Source: Diadema setosum
Taxonomy: Eukaryota; Echinodermata; Echinoidea; Diadematoida; Diadematidae
Reading direction: 5' to 3'
Assembly (NCBI GenBank): GCA_033980235.1
Contig: CM067065.1
Coordinates: 4,710,328-4,774,327 of the forward strand
DNA: 64,000 bases
A program made the translations under genes and the position numbers. The notes beneath the pieces are model-generated. The model saw only the letters and a list, made by a program, of their open reading frames with translations. It ran no database searches and had not been told where the DNA came from. Shown piece by piece: positions 35,289 through 48,405 of this stretch (position 1 is its first letter; the number at the start of each line of letters is the position of its first letter).

Positions 35289-35925
35289 GAGTTTGAATAC
35301 AAACGTAGAATCTGACGAACGTCATTCTCTAAGTTTTTAAAGTAAGGTCCTCATTACAGAGAGTAAGAAATCAAAATCTATTAAAGGGATGGTATAGTTT
35401 TACCTGAGACTTAACTTCAGGTTTTTATCACTTTTTGGTGAGATAGTGAGAAACTTCTTAGGAAATATGAAAGAGCATGTAATTCCATGAAGATTTCAAT
35501 GTTTATTTGATGAAAATTGATTTTAAAATGGCTGAGATATCCAAAACAGAGCGATCCTAATAAAGTGTGGGACCCACATTTTATTACGATCGTTTAGTTT
35601 TACTTTGTTTTTGGATGTTTCAGCTATTCCACACCCGATTTTCATCAAATAAACTTTGAATTCTTCTTAAAATGGTATGCTCTGTATTATTTCATAAGTG
35701 TTTTCTTGGTATCTCTCAAAAAAGTTAAAGCCCAATTTTCATATCCACCACTACTGTACCATCCCTTTAAAAATAGTTAATGATTCTGCTCTTGTTACAT
35801 ATTAACATAGAATTATTGTGAAGATATCATTAAAATCATCATAATCATGTATCTTAATCGTCTCTTTTGTTTTTCAGCAGCTTTAATCTCAAATATCATA
35901 AACTGCTAAAAATGGATAGGTGAAT
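35284..35925 (+). mobile_element. divergent B relative, interrupted by C3
   Basis: Begins TGAAGAGTTTG after (TA)n and keeps the B order of words. C3 occupies 35381-35770; the right part (CTTTAATCTCAAATATC ... AAATGGA) aligns with B's CTTTAATCGCAAATATC region. Confidence 0.5.
35381..35770. mobile_element. foldback family C, copy C3
   Basis: TTAAAGGGATGGTATAGT ... ACTGTACCATCCCTTTAA; 390 bp, ends fully inverted, inside a B relative. The TTAA at each end may be a target duplication. Confidence 0.75.
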
Positions 35926-35956
35926 TCTTTATTATTTTAGTATACATTGCGATATA

Positions 35957-35958
35957 TC

Positions 35959-36004
<46 letters not shown>

Positions 36005-36024
36005 GATAGATATTTATATATATC

Positions 36025-36076
<52 letters not shown>
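35957..36076. repeat. ATCT/AGAT and (TA)n compound microsatellite
   Basis: (ATCT)n, TA, then (AGAT)n, then a long (TA)n; forms a self-complementary tract. Confidence 0.85.
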
Positions 36077-36077
<1 letters not shown>

Positions 36078-36202
36078 TTCTACTACATATGATATTATAT
36101 AATGATATATATGTAATAGATATTTAAAAAATTTTAAAGTAAGATAAAGACATATTGCACAAACACTTACCATTTATACTACTAATATTACTATTACTTA
36201 CC

Positions 36203-37690
36203 ACAGGTTTTCCCGGCCAATTTCGCACTTTTGTCAGTCCAATTCCTAATTAATTCCTTGTTTATCCTAAGTTTGGTCTTTAGTTGTACCCGTGGTCCTC
36301 ATCCTATTCTCGACAGTAGGCTTTGTTGGGACCTACTAACACTCAACAAGCTTTGCTTTTTAGCAGGTTCCATCGTATTTCTCTTTGCATTCTTTACTTT
36401 GATTGAAAATGACACATCGACCGCTATGTAATATGTTTGTATTCCTATTTCTTTTTGTATATATCCAAGCTGGACATTCCGTATTATATTTTGTTATATT
36501 CTATGTATTTTCCATCGAGAAATACGAAAATAAAATTGAAGTTGAAAAATTGAAATTGAAATAATTGCTGCATTCAGTTTATCAAAATATAGCGTAGATG
36601 ACATGTTCGGTATTTCACTTTTATGATTTCTTCATTCAAATTTATTTTGGAGCATTCAAATTAAATTTAGCCTCATTCTAATTTACACTTTTTCACCTGA
36701 AATTCGTAAAACAAGCGCCATTTCGTCATTCGTTCATTCAATTTAGAATGATATAGTCACGTGATCACGGACATGCTGCACTCGTTCACTCGAATTCATT
36801 TTTGGACATCCAATTTAACATCTCTTGCATTCAATTTAGCACGCATGTTTATGCTTAAGTTCTTTCTTTATTTTTTCAACATAGTTATTGTTTTGCAAGC
36901 GTCATTACATTTCATATTTTCGTATTCATTTTAGAGATTTTGGCAACATTTTTTTTTTCTTCAACGTGCTTATTTAGTCTTCTAGTCCGAAGATAGTGCA
37001 TATAGTGATAGTGCCACAACTTATCAGGCCATTGAGCGCTTTACTCTGATTGTGTCGGCCACTTCTAGGAAGTCAAGGTTATGATCATCAAATGTTCCTA
37101 TAATTCTTTTTCTGTCTTCTTGAGATATACGTCTGTATGAAACTTGTGCTGTCATGACTGCAAGAAGATGAAGTTAATCTGTAGTATTGGTACATGTAGG
37201 CCTAAAATGACATGTATGAAAGAAAAGGGGCGTTACAGAACAACAAACTCGAGTTATATAGGGTCAAAAATATGATACTTTTATTGCTTAACAGTGCGTG
37301 GATGAAACAAAAAGTCATATAAAAATACGCGTTTAAATGGTCTCACCTTTTCAAAAAAAAAAAGAAGAAGAAAAAGAAGAAATAACATGACGTTAATTTG
37401 AATGAACATGTTTGGAATTTGACTGCCCATACGCGAAATTGAATGACTGAAATACCCTTTCGGCCAGTGCTGGCGAATTTGAATGACTGAAGAACACGTG
37501 CCAATTTGAATGCCCGTTTTACGAATTCGAAAGGCATATATGCAAATTTCATTGATCGAAATGCTAAATTGAACGAACAACTTGCAGTTTTGTATGACAG
37601 AATGTGCAGTGAAGAGGATTTTCGCTAAATTGAATGAACCTTCTTTCAAATGTACTGACAAAAGTGCGAAATTGGCCGGAAAAAACTTAT
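36203..37690. mobile_element. large foldback H2 with subrepeat arms
   Basis: AGGTTTTCCCGGCCAATTTC at the left, GAAATTGGCCGGAAAAAACTT at the right within 1.5 kb. Same TTCAAATT-bearing arms as H1 (left to about 36860, right from about 37395). Between genes 2 and 3. Confidence 0.75.
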
Positions 37691-37734
37691 ATTACCATTA
37701 GATAAGCACGGGTTTTCAGGTGTTAAATTCAGCT

Positions 37735-38033
37735 GAAGGGATCGTATTGATTTGGTTGAGACGTAACTTCAGGTTTCTAACATTTTTGGTGTGATAATGA
37801 GAAACCTCTTAAGAAATATATGAAAAAAGAAAAACATGTAGGCGTAGGGATTCAACGTTTATCTGATGAAAATTGAGTTTGAAATAACCGAGATATCTTA
37901 AACAGAGCAATCCTAATGAAAGATGGGATCCACCTTTCATTAGGATCGCTTTGTTTTAATTCGTTTTTGGATGTCTCGGCCATTCTAAAACCAATTTTCA
38001 TCATCTCCATCAATACTATACCATCCCTTTAAG
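37735..38033. mobile_element. foldback family C, copy C4
   Basis: GAAGGGATCGTATTGATTTG ... CTATACCATCCCTTTAA; right arm shortened. Confidence 0.65.
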
Positions 38034-38679
38034 CATGTCTGAAAACAAAATAAGTTTTTGAGTAAATAGCGAAACTCAAAACACCATGCATATCAATATG
38101 TGGCTAGATTAAATCGGTCTTGTTATTTTTTTTGTTGTTTTATTTTGTTATGTTTTCTATACAAAGGATATTGAAACTGTAATTTTCGGACTCGAAGATG
38201 TAAAAAAGAAGTATGAAACTAAGTATGTTTTTCTCTGCAATGCCTCACATTACTCTTATTTTCACATGAGAACTTTATTCTTGCACGTGATCTCCATACA
38301 ACCAAATCGGATTTGATTCAAACAGACAAGTAATGAGTTCATTTGTTATTCCCTCTTTTCACAAGTTACAAGCAATTTCATCGCATTATACGAAGTAGAC
38401 AGCACTATCAAGGAAAAAATTAAGTTTGGCTTCGTGTTGTTGTTATTACAGATTAATTGAATGCACACAGACGGTAATTACGATTATACACCCGCCTGAC
38501 CTTTTGTAGTCAAAATGTCTGCCAATGGTATCGGTATTCTTTAAAACGTAATCCTATGTACGCCACTAAGAGCACAATCTCAAAATGTTATAGACATCAA
38601 AAGGTCTAATATTGATACATGTCCTTTAAAGGTATGCATGCTTATCTCATATGAAGGCAGTTAATCTTTAAGTGAGAGA

Positions 38680-39004
38680 GATATCAAACAGCCATCACAC
38701 TTTTCTCCTCACGTCACAGGTACAAAGTGTGGTAGTCTGTCTCGTCGAACACCCAAATGTCACAGCCATTAATATGACGTGTGAATGGGTGTGTGATTGT
38801 GTGTGTTTGAGATTGTGTGTGTGTGTGCGTGTTTGCGTTGTGTGTGAAGGGGCATGATGAGCCAAACGTCCGTCAACGAATTGTGTGAGAGGATCGACCT
38901 GTCTCCAATACTTAAACTCGATACACTAACCGATATGAACACAGAAAAATACGCCTGATACGGATACTGAGAGAGGAAAAATTTTCTCTAGCTTTGTTAC
39001 TTTG
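38680..39004 (+). promoter_or_regulatory. conserved upstream block and probable noncoding 5' exon of gene 3
   Basis: Same ordered blocks as genes 2 and 4: AGCCATCACACTTTTC, ACAGGTACAAAGT (38716-38728), and the 22-bp block at 38757-38778. Then come a GT-rich run and a segment with GGATCGACCTGTCTCC and ACTCGATACACTAAC, ending at donor GTAAGT (from 39005). Interpreted as promoter plus untranslated first exon. Confidence 0.62.
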
Positions 39005-39240
39005 GTAAGTTCTTTAATTCTTGCGTGTGTGTGTGTGTGTGTGTGTGTTTGCGTTGTGTGTGAAGGGGCATAATGAGCCAAACGTCCGTCAACGAATAGT
39101 GCGACAGGATCGACCTGTCTCCAATACTGAAACTCGATACACTAACCGATATGAACACAGAAAAATACGCCAGATACGGATACTGAGAGAGGAAAATTAT
39201 CTCCAACTTTGCTACTTTGGGTAGGTTGTTTAATTCTTGT
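38815..39240 (+). repeat. 216-bp tandem duplication of the gene 3 5' exon
   Basis: GCCAAACGTCCGTCAACGAA occurs at 38861 and again at 39077. The two copies, each with its (GT)n run, candidate 5' exon and donor (GTAAGT after 39004, GTAGGT after 39220), differ at only a few positions. The promoter blocks are not in the duplicated unit. Confidence 0.85.
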
Positions 39241-39244
39241 TTGT

Positions 39245-39245
39245 T

Positions 39246-39290
<45 letters not shown>
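39245..39290. repeat. (GT)n after the duplicated gene 3 5' exon
   Basis: Third GT tract of this locus, following the second copy of the 216-bp unit. Confidence 0.85.
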
Positions 39291-39292
<2 letters not shown>

Positions 39293-39456
39293 CAGTTTAT
39301 ATGAACTTTCCTCCCTTCCTATTGTCCTCACTGCAAATTATAGAAGGATGTTGACTCCGATTTTGTCAGCACAAAGGAACATGTAATGGGAGGTGAACTT
39401 TTCCACGATTCAAATGCAGTTATGCTTACAGAACTGGTAATAATGTGTCTTCAGTA

Positions 39457-39647
39457 AAAGGGATGGTATAATTCTGGTTGAGATAGGGATTCAGGCTTTG
39501 ACTTTTCGCAACATGATCAGAAACCACTGATATGAAATAATGCAGAACATAAAATTCTAAAAGGTTCAAGAGTTATTTGATGAAATATGTTTTGAAATAA
39601 CAGAGTGGTTCTAATAATAGGTGGGTCCCACCGTTTATTATGACCTT
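39457..39647. mobile_element. foldback family C, copy C5 (half, abutting gene 3 exon 1)
   Basis: AAAGGGATGGTATAATTCTG and the left half only; stops about 50 bp before ATG 39700, just before the putative acceptor of exon 1. Confidence 0.65.
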
Positions 39648-39699
39648 ATCTCATTCTCATATATTTCATCTCATATTTCATGTCATATATTCGGTAGCC

Positions 39700-39789
39700 A
39701 TGGCAACCCCTGATCAGCAAGAACCATCGACTGTCATGTCAACCGAACCAGATGAACGGAAGGTTGCAATGAATAAGATGGGCCTGCGG
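39700..39789 (+). CDS. gene 3 coding exon 1 (N-terminus)
   Basis: 30 codons from ATG (CCATGG context) to CGG, donor GTATGC. Starts MATP like gene 4 and ends NKMGLR like NKLGLQ in gene 2. An acceptor-like GGTAG lies two bases before the ATG. Confidence 0.82.
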
Positions 39790-42700
39790 GTATGCACATT
39801 TCACATTGTACACTTTATTTCATTCCATCCACTTTAACAGCTGATCATGAAAGATACATTTCCCAAAATAAAGTGTACAATGAAATGTAATGGTATATCA
39901 CAGTACGCGTCCATGCGGTCTGTGCTGCGGTATATAATCGCGGTTACAGCTCGTTTCTCCGAAGGTTCGTTACGGACTTTATTTTATTTCGGATCAATGA
40001 ACCATCGGAATAACGAGCCCTATTTTATTTTCGGATTAACGAACCTTCGAAATAACGAACCCTATTTTATTTTCGGATAAACGAGCCTTCGGAATAGCGA
40101 ACCCTATATCATTTTCGGATTAACGATCCTTCGAAATAACAAACCTTCGGAATAACGCCACAAATGTTCGGATTAACGAACCCTTTTTTATTTTCGGGTT
40201 AACGAACCTCTAGGTATAGGGAATTTGTGTGTTTCGGATTAACGAACCTTCGGAATAACAAACCTTCGGAATAACGAACCTTCGGATTAACGAACAGCCC
40301 AGATAATTGCAAGGTTCGACCCTCTTCTATGGACCAGTTCGTAATTTACTATGCGCGTGAGCAGAAAAAGTTCATTTGTACCAAAAGTGTTTTGTTAATT
40401 CACTGAGATAAGCATCTATGACGTGATGATTATTCATGTGATCCTTATCTAAACGGTGCTTGCCAGCACATCCACCTGACAGCAAGCCTGGTTGAAACGG
40501 GTTGTTACTGCATTCAGTACAAAACAATGAAATGGATGCCTGCTAAAATGTAAACTGACAGACTGTTCCGGTCACCTGGTCTTAACGCAAGCTAGTGAAG
40601 TCCCTTACCAACTGAGAAAAAAGAAAGGTCATTAATATTTTGTACCAATGTGTACATTAGGTAATTACGAACTGGTTTGTTATGCAATGTCAGATCAGGG
40701 AGGTGTTAGAGAAGGAGTGGAATCTCTTCGCAATTTGTGCAAATTTTTGTGTAGGCTCTACGGCACGACAATTGAATGCCTAGCATTTCACTGCCTTTGA
40801 TGTTCTATGCTCCAAGCTGCTATTCCAGTCAGTCTGGATATGGAGGCAATAGAAGAGGTTCTTGATTTTAACAAGTAAGAGGAAATGTTGAAATCCTGTA
40901 TGAATCTAGGTGGTAATCTTATACAGAACAACTACTCACCAGTCCTTTCAGTTTTTCTTTAAATCTTCTCGTTATTAATACCCCCGCACTGATAAAAGAG
41001 TATTATTTATTAAACCATCTTGCGCATAATTGTGCATAATATTGTGTGCCAGGTTTAGCACTTGGATGTTAAATCTTTCGAATCAAGCAATTGGCTAATG
41101 CGTGTTTTTGGGTGTATAGTGGCATTTTACAGTCAAAGAAGTACATTCCATTTTTTACTAATTTTCTTCGCGTGTCCTTTATTGTTTGCAGACTTAACAA
41201 TGATCATTATTGCTGCCAAAAATATTGAAGGGGACAGCGAATTGTTGCCGGCTCGGTATGTTGCATTTTAGGAATGATGCATACTTAAACAGAAGTGATG
41301 TCTTTTGTCAAAGCAAGATAGAGCATGGGTACAGAGGAGAGATTCATATTTCTTCTCCTTCCTTAACACCTCCCCGGTCAGATGTGTAGCTTTTCCATAC
41401 CCATAGCTTGAAATTTGCTGGTATTAATCGCTATTCTAATGAGATTCCGAAATCATCTCTTCGGGACACATAGTTAAGTACTCAGGCACAGGACCAAGAA
41501 CAAAATTTATCTTTTATGTTATTCATTTATCCTTTTTTTAACAAAAAAAGTAACATCTGATATTACTGAGTACAGAAGCATATTGCAAGATACTGTTAAT
41601 TGTTTTGATTTGAACTTGATGTTATTTCACAAACTTCATAGAACATAAAGAATTATTTAGAAAATTAATTCAACATTACAGAAATATTACTTACACTAAT
41701 CACATAGTATACTTTACTTAATATGTAGTGAAAAACAAATCTTTACAGATCTTTATAAAGAGTAAAGTAAAAAAAAAAAAAGTACAGTACAAAATAATAA
41801 TGAACGCAGACTTCACGCAATCCGGTGCGCATCCTCTATTCTATCAGTTTCATAATAGGAGAGAATAATATTCACGGTCCTATTGTAAAGTGAGAGTCAT
41901 AAAATGCCGACACCATAATTTCCTGTATGTATTGGTAACGTGTGTTATGATGCCTGTGTATATAGTTGTGGTGTACCACTTTTGAAGCTCGTGTATTATC
42001 AATATTCCACTAGATATCAAGCTTCCTTCACGTCTGCGGTGCACTGGTCTTACTCCTATGTGGTATCATGGCTATAGTAGTCCAAGCATACTTCTCACAC
42101 TACTCCATTCCAGTGTGGACTGCTGTTCTGGTAATATATACTATCTTTTCATTCATTTATTTATTCATTTATCTATTTATTTATTTATTTATTCATTCAT
42201 TCATTTATTTTTATTTTCATTAAAAGCAGGGTTGCCCCATTCAGAGCCACAATGGCCTACTTTGCAAGGGCGCCCTGCGTCAAATACAAAAGTTACAAAA
42301 TCAAATATGGATTTAGAAAATGATATCGAGTAATATACAAATGGAAAATAAATCAAAAACATATGAAAACAAACAGCATAATACGAGTGGTGGTCATACG
42401 AAATAATAATTAAATCAAAATATACACTTGTGAAGCCGGAGGCGTTTCTTGAACATTTCTAATGAAGGTGATGATTGAACAGAAATTGAACATTTCACTG
42501 GCGGAGTATGAGAAAGAACGTATTTTGTTGTCTGTTTTTGGCTTAGAGAAGTATAACTGATTCGTTAGGACATGTCTGGTAGGATATATGACGTCACGTC
42601 GAGATACAGGTCTACAAAGGACGGTGGGGTTATATCATTAATCATTACCAATTATAAAGTAGTGTTGCTGGGCAATTGGAGTTGGTATTTTGACTGGTCG

Positions 42701-43545
42701 GGAAACCACCAGTTTCCAGAGAGCAATATTAGTGGGTATTTTTCTTCATCCGGGTTTCACCATTAACTTCACTTGTAAACACTCCGGTCAATCACCAAGA
42801 GAAAATACGCACTTCATTTGCCGCGCGCACTCAACAATTACAACTTTATCATGTGAATCAACCTTATTTTTTTTTTTTACCCTTTGTAATATTCCCTCAT
42901 TATAATGTTATATTATTGGTTTAGAACACATAAACGTCTCATTCTATTATGTTATTACTATTATTTATGTCACAATTACGCGATAGCCAGAACACGACGC
43001 GTGGCTATTGTACTGTGTCATGTATATCCAATTACACGTAGAATATCACAACGTCCGGTCTTGCACTGCTGTCACATTACTTATGTTCTGTATTATTGTC
43101 GACAATACGAAAACGTTTTAGCTCTGCATTATTACTATAGTCTTATGTTATATAGCATACAACACGAGGATATCAAATCGGCCACTATTGTTGTATACCC
43201 TCATACTGTATTCTTTTATATCCAATAACACGTGAATGTTTAGTTTGATATTGTTATATCTTTATAAAAAGCACTTAATGATATGAAATGATTTATTTAT
43301 TTTACTATTGTATCTTGTTATGCAACTACGAAACCATTGATGAAATGGTCACAATACACTCATGTTAGGTAGACTTATACTGCTAACGAGTGCAGCCATG
43401 TTAATACCAGTGAGTCATTTTATGTATCTATATATATATGAAAACTGAATATTGACTAGGTAGACCATGCAGTTCACCTATTTTGAGTCCTCGCATAAAA
43501 TCAGAGCGCGCGACTGTTTGTTGGTTTTGGGATGCATGGTAACAT

Positions 43546-43576
<31 letters not shown>

Positions 43577-44517
43577 TCTATTTATCTATTCATTTATTTA
43601 CTGTCAAGCTGTGTCAAATTATAAAAACGGAACATTTATGACATGTCATTAGAGAACGATAAAGAAAGTAGGGAGAGGAAAAAAACGAAAACCAATTTAT
43701 ATATACAAATAGTGACTAGTTCTCTTTTTCCTTATACTTCTGTGCAACAGGTATACACACCATGTGGGATTTTGGGAATTTATTCCTCACTTGGCATGGG
43801 AAAATCACCGGTACGTCTCATGATTTATTGTGACAGGCATTTCAGAGTAAAGTTGCATAATTTAATTAGTGTGGTTTCTACTAAGATTTTTAGATATTGA
43901 TTTTTAGATATTGATTTTTTTTAATCTCTTCCAGACAGCAGTGCAAAAGAGTAGAGTAAAATGTTGAGGTCAGTGACAATTAGTTGTTGTTTTTTTCTAA
44001 CTTGTCAAAACTTGAAATTATACATACATTGGACTCCCGTTAAAACGAAGTCGTCGAAACCGGCAGTTTTCTTTCGTTATATCGAAATTTCGTTATAACC
44101 TAACAAATAAACAATAAAAGAAGAGCTGATGATTTTATGACCTGGGTGTTTATTTCGTTGTAAGCGGAATTTCGTTATACCCGTGTTCGTTATAACGGGA
44201 GTGCATTGTACGTATATCATTGAATTGTACATTTTGGAGACACAAACGTAAAGGAGACACTTTCATGTCTCCTTTGCTTTCGAGGTGCAGATACGTACCA
44301 AGGATAATATGATCTTCAGCATTTACAACTCTTCGTTTAAGTCCTCGATTCGGAAAAAAAAAGTATACGTATAAAGGTTGAAAATAGCAACATTAAATCT
44401 ATTTTTTATTTGTATCATTATAAAAAGGAAAAAATGTCGATATGCATTATTAACGTTTCATCTTTTCATCTTTGCCCTAAAAAGTTCGACGTACATATTT
44501 ATGATTTTATATATATA

Positions 44518-44564
<47 letters not shown>

Positions 44565-47500
44565 AGAGAGAGAGATAAGTATATGCAATTTATCAATGAT
44601 AGTTTGAATCATTAACTCACCAATGGAGTTTGGAAGTCGCACACATTACAACTAAAGCTATCTTAACTGAGTTAATATCAAGGTTCATACAGTTCGTTAT
44701 TCCGAAGGGCGATTATCCGAAAATGAAATAGGGCGTAAGGTTCAATATCCCTGAGGTTCGTAAAATTGAAAATGAACAAAGGTTTAGTATTTCGAAGGTA
44801 AGTAAAATGCAAAAACTAAGGGTAGTAATTCCGAACATTCGTAAGTGCACACATTGTCTTCATTGTTTGATTAACGAACCCTCGGTATAACTGTCAGGAT
44901 TTCATTTTCGAATTAGCGGATCTTCAGAATGACCAAACTTGTTTCTTGTTTGGACTAGCAAATCTCCAGAATAACGCTAGAAATGTTAGGATGAATAAAG
45001 TCTATTTCATTTTCAGTTTAACACACATCTAGGTATTAGGTTTCGTGTGTTTCGGAATAAGAAACCTTTCGAAAATGAACCTTGTTTAATTTACGGATTA
45101 ACGAGCTTTCGGATCAACAAATATCACCCCATATTTAATATAGGCCTAAAGCGAGTCATTTGATACTAACTATATATTCTTTTGTTTTTTTTTTCTTTCT
45201 GCTTTCCTAAAGGCCATAACCTCTATTTTCTTTTTTGCTGCTGGAGTAGTGGTGTCGATCTTTTTGTTAACCATATATTCACTCGCACTGGTTAACGAGG
45301 ATACTGAAACGGAAGATTGCAGGCCAGGGTATCGTCACAACTTTGACTGCCATTACTCCGTGGTAAGCTGGTCATTATTGTTTTTAGTCGAATAGACTTC
45401 CGGGATAATCCTTTCAAATGGTATAATACAGTTGTTGCAGAACCGGAGAAGGTATGTTGCTTTTGTTCCCAAATGTGCAATGTGGAAAGATTGAAGCCAA
45501 ATCTGATATTATTAACGTGAAGCTGAAACCCAAGAGTTGTAAAATATTAACATTACCAGGAGTTAACTTTGTTTAGAAAACTTGCTATTAACGTGTCTGT
45601 CGTGTTATACGTATTTACCATTGCATTTGTCTGAATTTCAAGAAATTTCCTTGGAATTGCGCCGCACGAAGCAACGGAATCATCGTTTTCATTGCCTTTA
45701 CAGCGTATATCAGTTTAGAATAACTCTGAGTGAGAATGAACACGATATAATCACTTCCCGAACAACTGCAGTATACTCTACATAATGCAGCCGGAATTTC
45801 GTTATAACGGTTATAACGAAATTCCGGCTGCAACAAAGTAAAAATTCTGGCCGCAATATTATCAGCACTATTTATTTGTATTGTTTATTTGTCCGGTTAT
45901 AATGAAAGGAACCTGTCGGTCCCTAGGACTTCGTTATAACGGGAGTCCACTGTACTGGGTAACTTTTTTTCTCCAATGCCTCGTTATGACTTGCGAATAG
46001 TGGGAAATGTTATTGTCATATTAAAAAAAAAAAAACAGAAACAAATATATATGTGACCCTGCACAACAAAACACACAAAAATTCGCCAGACATGGAATAT
46101 TAGTTACGGAGGGCAGATTCTAAAAAAGCAGACTCTAAGCTTTAAAATGATGTATAACTCAATTCAAATGGATTCTCCTAACCTATATAAATATTGGAAA
46201 GAAAGCGTACACTCTGGAAAAGTTTGAACTGAGAAAAGACGCTCTGAAGAACAGGGTCTATCTAAGTGCCTAATCTTTACCTAGCCGTGCTACCCGTGCC
46301 ATGAATGGGACAAAAACCTTAACGTAAACCATTGTAGCAACAACAATGAAGGGATTATTACATTAGGCTGAAATTAAGCACTCTTGATTAACACATTCTG
46401 TTGATAATAAATGTCAACTTTCAAAGCTGTAGCGTCATCACTTCAAAAGTTATTTATTAAAGTTGAAAGTGAAGAGTGTGCAAAGGACTTTCAAGAAATT
46501 AAAAGGGGCTTCTAAGAAAAACGTGATCACACTACTTTACCAAAAACATGGGAATATAGAAAAACTGCTGAAAACCCACTTTCCCATTTGATTTATGATC
46601 CCAAACTTAAAGATAATGTAGAAGAAGAATAGCTCTTTCAGAAAATATGGAAAACTAAAAACTAACTCGGTTGAAATGTTTCACCTTTCTTGAGTTCTCA
46701 CATAAAATCAAGGGGTGCGTCTTTTTGTTTGTTTTGAGATGCACGGTCATACAGATTCACTGAATGCAGCTACATGATAGGAAGACATCAGTAAAGCTCT
46801 TCAACATTGGAACAATCTGTTCAAAAGTAGAAATTTTTAAAGCTTTGGTGTCGCTGTCGCTGGAAAAGAGGATAACAGCATTTTTATAGCGTCACGGTTG
46901 AACAGCAAGGGTTCTGCAAAACAAATGTTCATCTTAAATGAAAAGTGCATATTCCGTCCCCTTGTAATATTGATCTATACTTATGTAGAGGGAAATATGA
47001 TTCCCTCATGCATACTTTCTGAAAAATGTATATAAAGCCAAGTGGTCTTTGGTTATGGTAGAAGAAATGTGACCCTGCACCACAAAACAAACAAAAAGTC
47101 GCCAGACATGAAATTTTAGTTAAGAGCATATTCTGAAAGAACAGACTTTTAGCTTTAAAATGATGTATAACTCAAATCAAATGGACTCTCCTAACCTATC
47201 TAAATATTTGACACACAAGGTACACACTCAGGAAAAGTGTGAACTGAGAAAAGAGGCTCTGAAGTACAGTGTCTATTCAAGGGCTTAATCTTTACCAAGC
47301 AGTGCTAGCTGTGCAAGGAATGAGACAAAAAAAAAAAAAACAGGATGTAAACCACCGGAGTAACAACAATGAAGAGATTATGAGATTCAATTGAAATTGA
47401 TCACGCCTTATTAACACATTCTGTCCTTAATTAATGCCAACTTTCAAAGCAGGAGCGCCATCCTTTCAAAAATTATAGGACTTGAAAGTGAAGAGTGTGT

Positions 47501-48354
47501 ACAAGGTTTTTAAGAAATGAAAACGGGACTGTAAAGACACAATTAATCACACTACTCTGCCAAGTAATGTTCCAGAAAAATGGCTAAAAAGCACACTTTC
47601 CTGTCCGTTTTATGATCCCAAATTTTAGCATAATGTAGACGAAGAATTGTTCTTTCAGAAAATATGAAAAAGTCAACATCGGCTCGGTTGACCCATTTCA
47701 CCTATTTTCAGTCCTCACGCAAAATCAGTGTGTGCGACTTTTTGTTCGTTTTGTGGTGCACGGTCACAAATAAAACATGGCGATACTGGCAGTTGGTAAA
47801 ATTCAGGAATTTTGAACGGACTGTCCGATTCTCCTCAAACCTCACTGTTGTGCTCTTCTAAAACCGTTGCATTAACTCAATCCACACGTACACAGGGTGT
47901 CATTGCCTATTCACTTTTTCTGAACTGAGTGAGAGTCAAACACAATGATGTTCATGCTTTCACGGCAAGAAGCTTTCTTCTAGAAGCTATTTGCATTTGA
48001 TGATCTCATGAAATAGTTCCCTTAGAAAAGTAATATTAAGACGTACATGTTTTCTTTTTCGTTTATCTTTTTCTCTCTCCCATCCTGTCCATCTCACTAC
48101 ATGCACATATATGAAGAGTGTTTGCAAAAACCGATAAGTCCATATTTGCCAAATGGAGATATTTGCGATTAATGGTCAAGAAAAATAAAGAGAATAATCA
48201 GAAAAGTTTTGCTTCTTTTGACCATAACTTCAAAAATGTACCTTTATATGTAGTGACCAATATATCATTTAAAAAATATCATTTTGTACTTTATGACAGA
48301 GACCGTACTGCAAAATTTTCAAAAATGGACTTATCGGTTTTTACGAACATACTC

Positions 48355-48405
<51 letters not shown>

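Noticed and set aside
37281..37661. 126-codon minus-strand open frame
   Set aside because: Lies in the repetitive right arm of foldback H2; the open frame comes from the AATTTGAATG subrepeats.
42905..43228. 107-codon open frame
   Set aside because: Tyr/His/Ile composition typical of AT-rich noncoding DNA, no splice context and no paralog counterpart in the other three genes.
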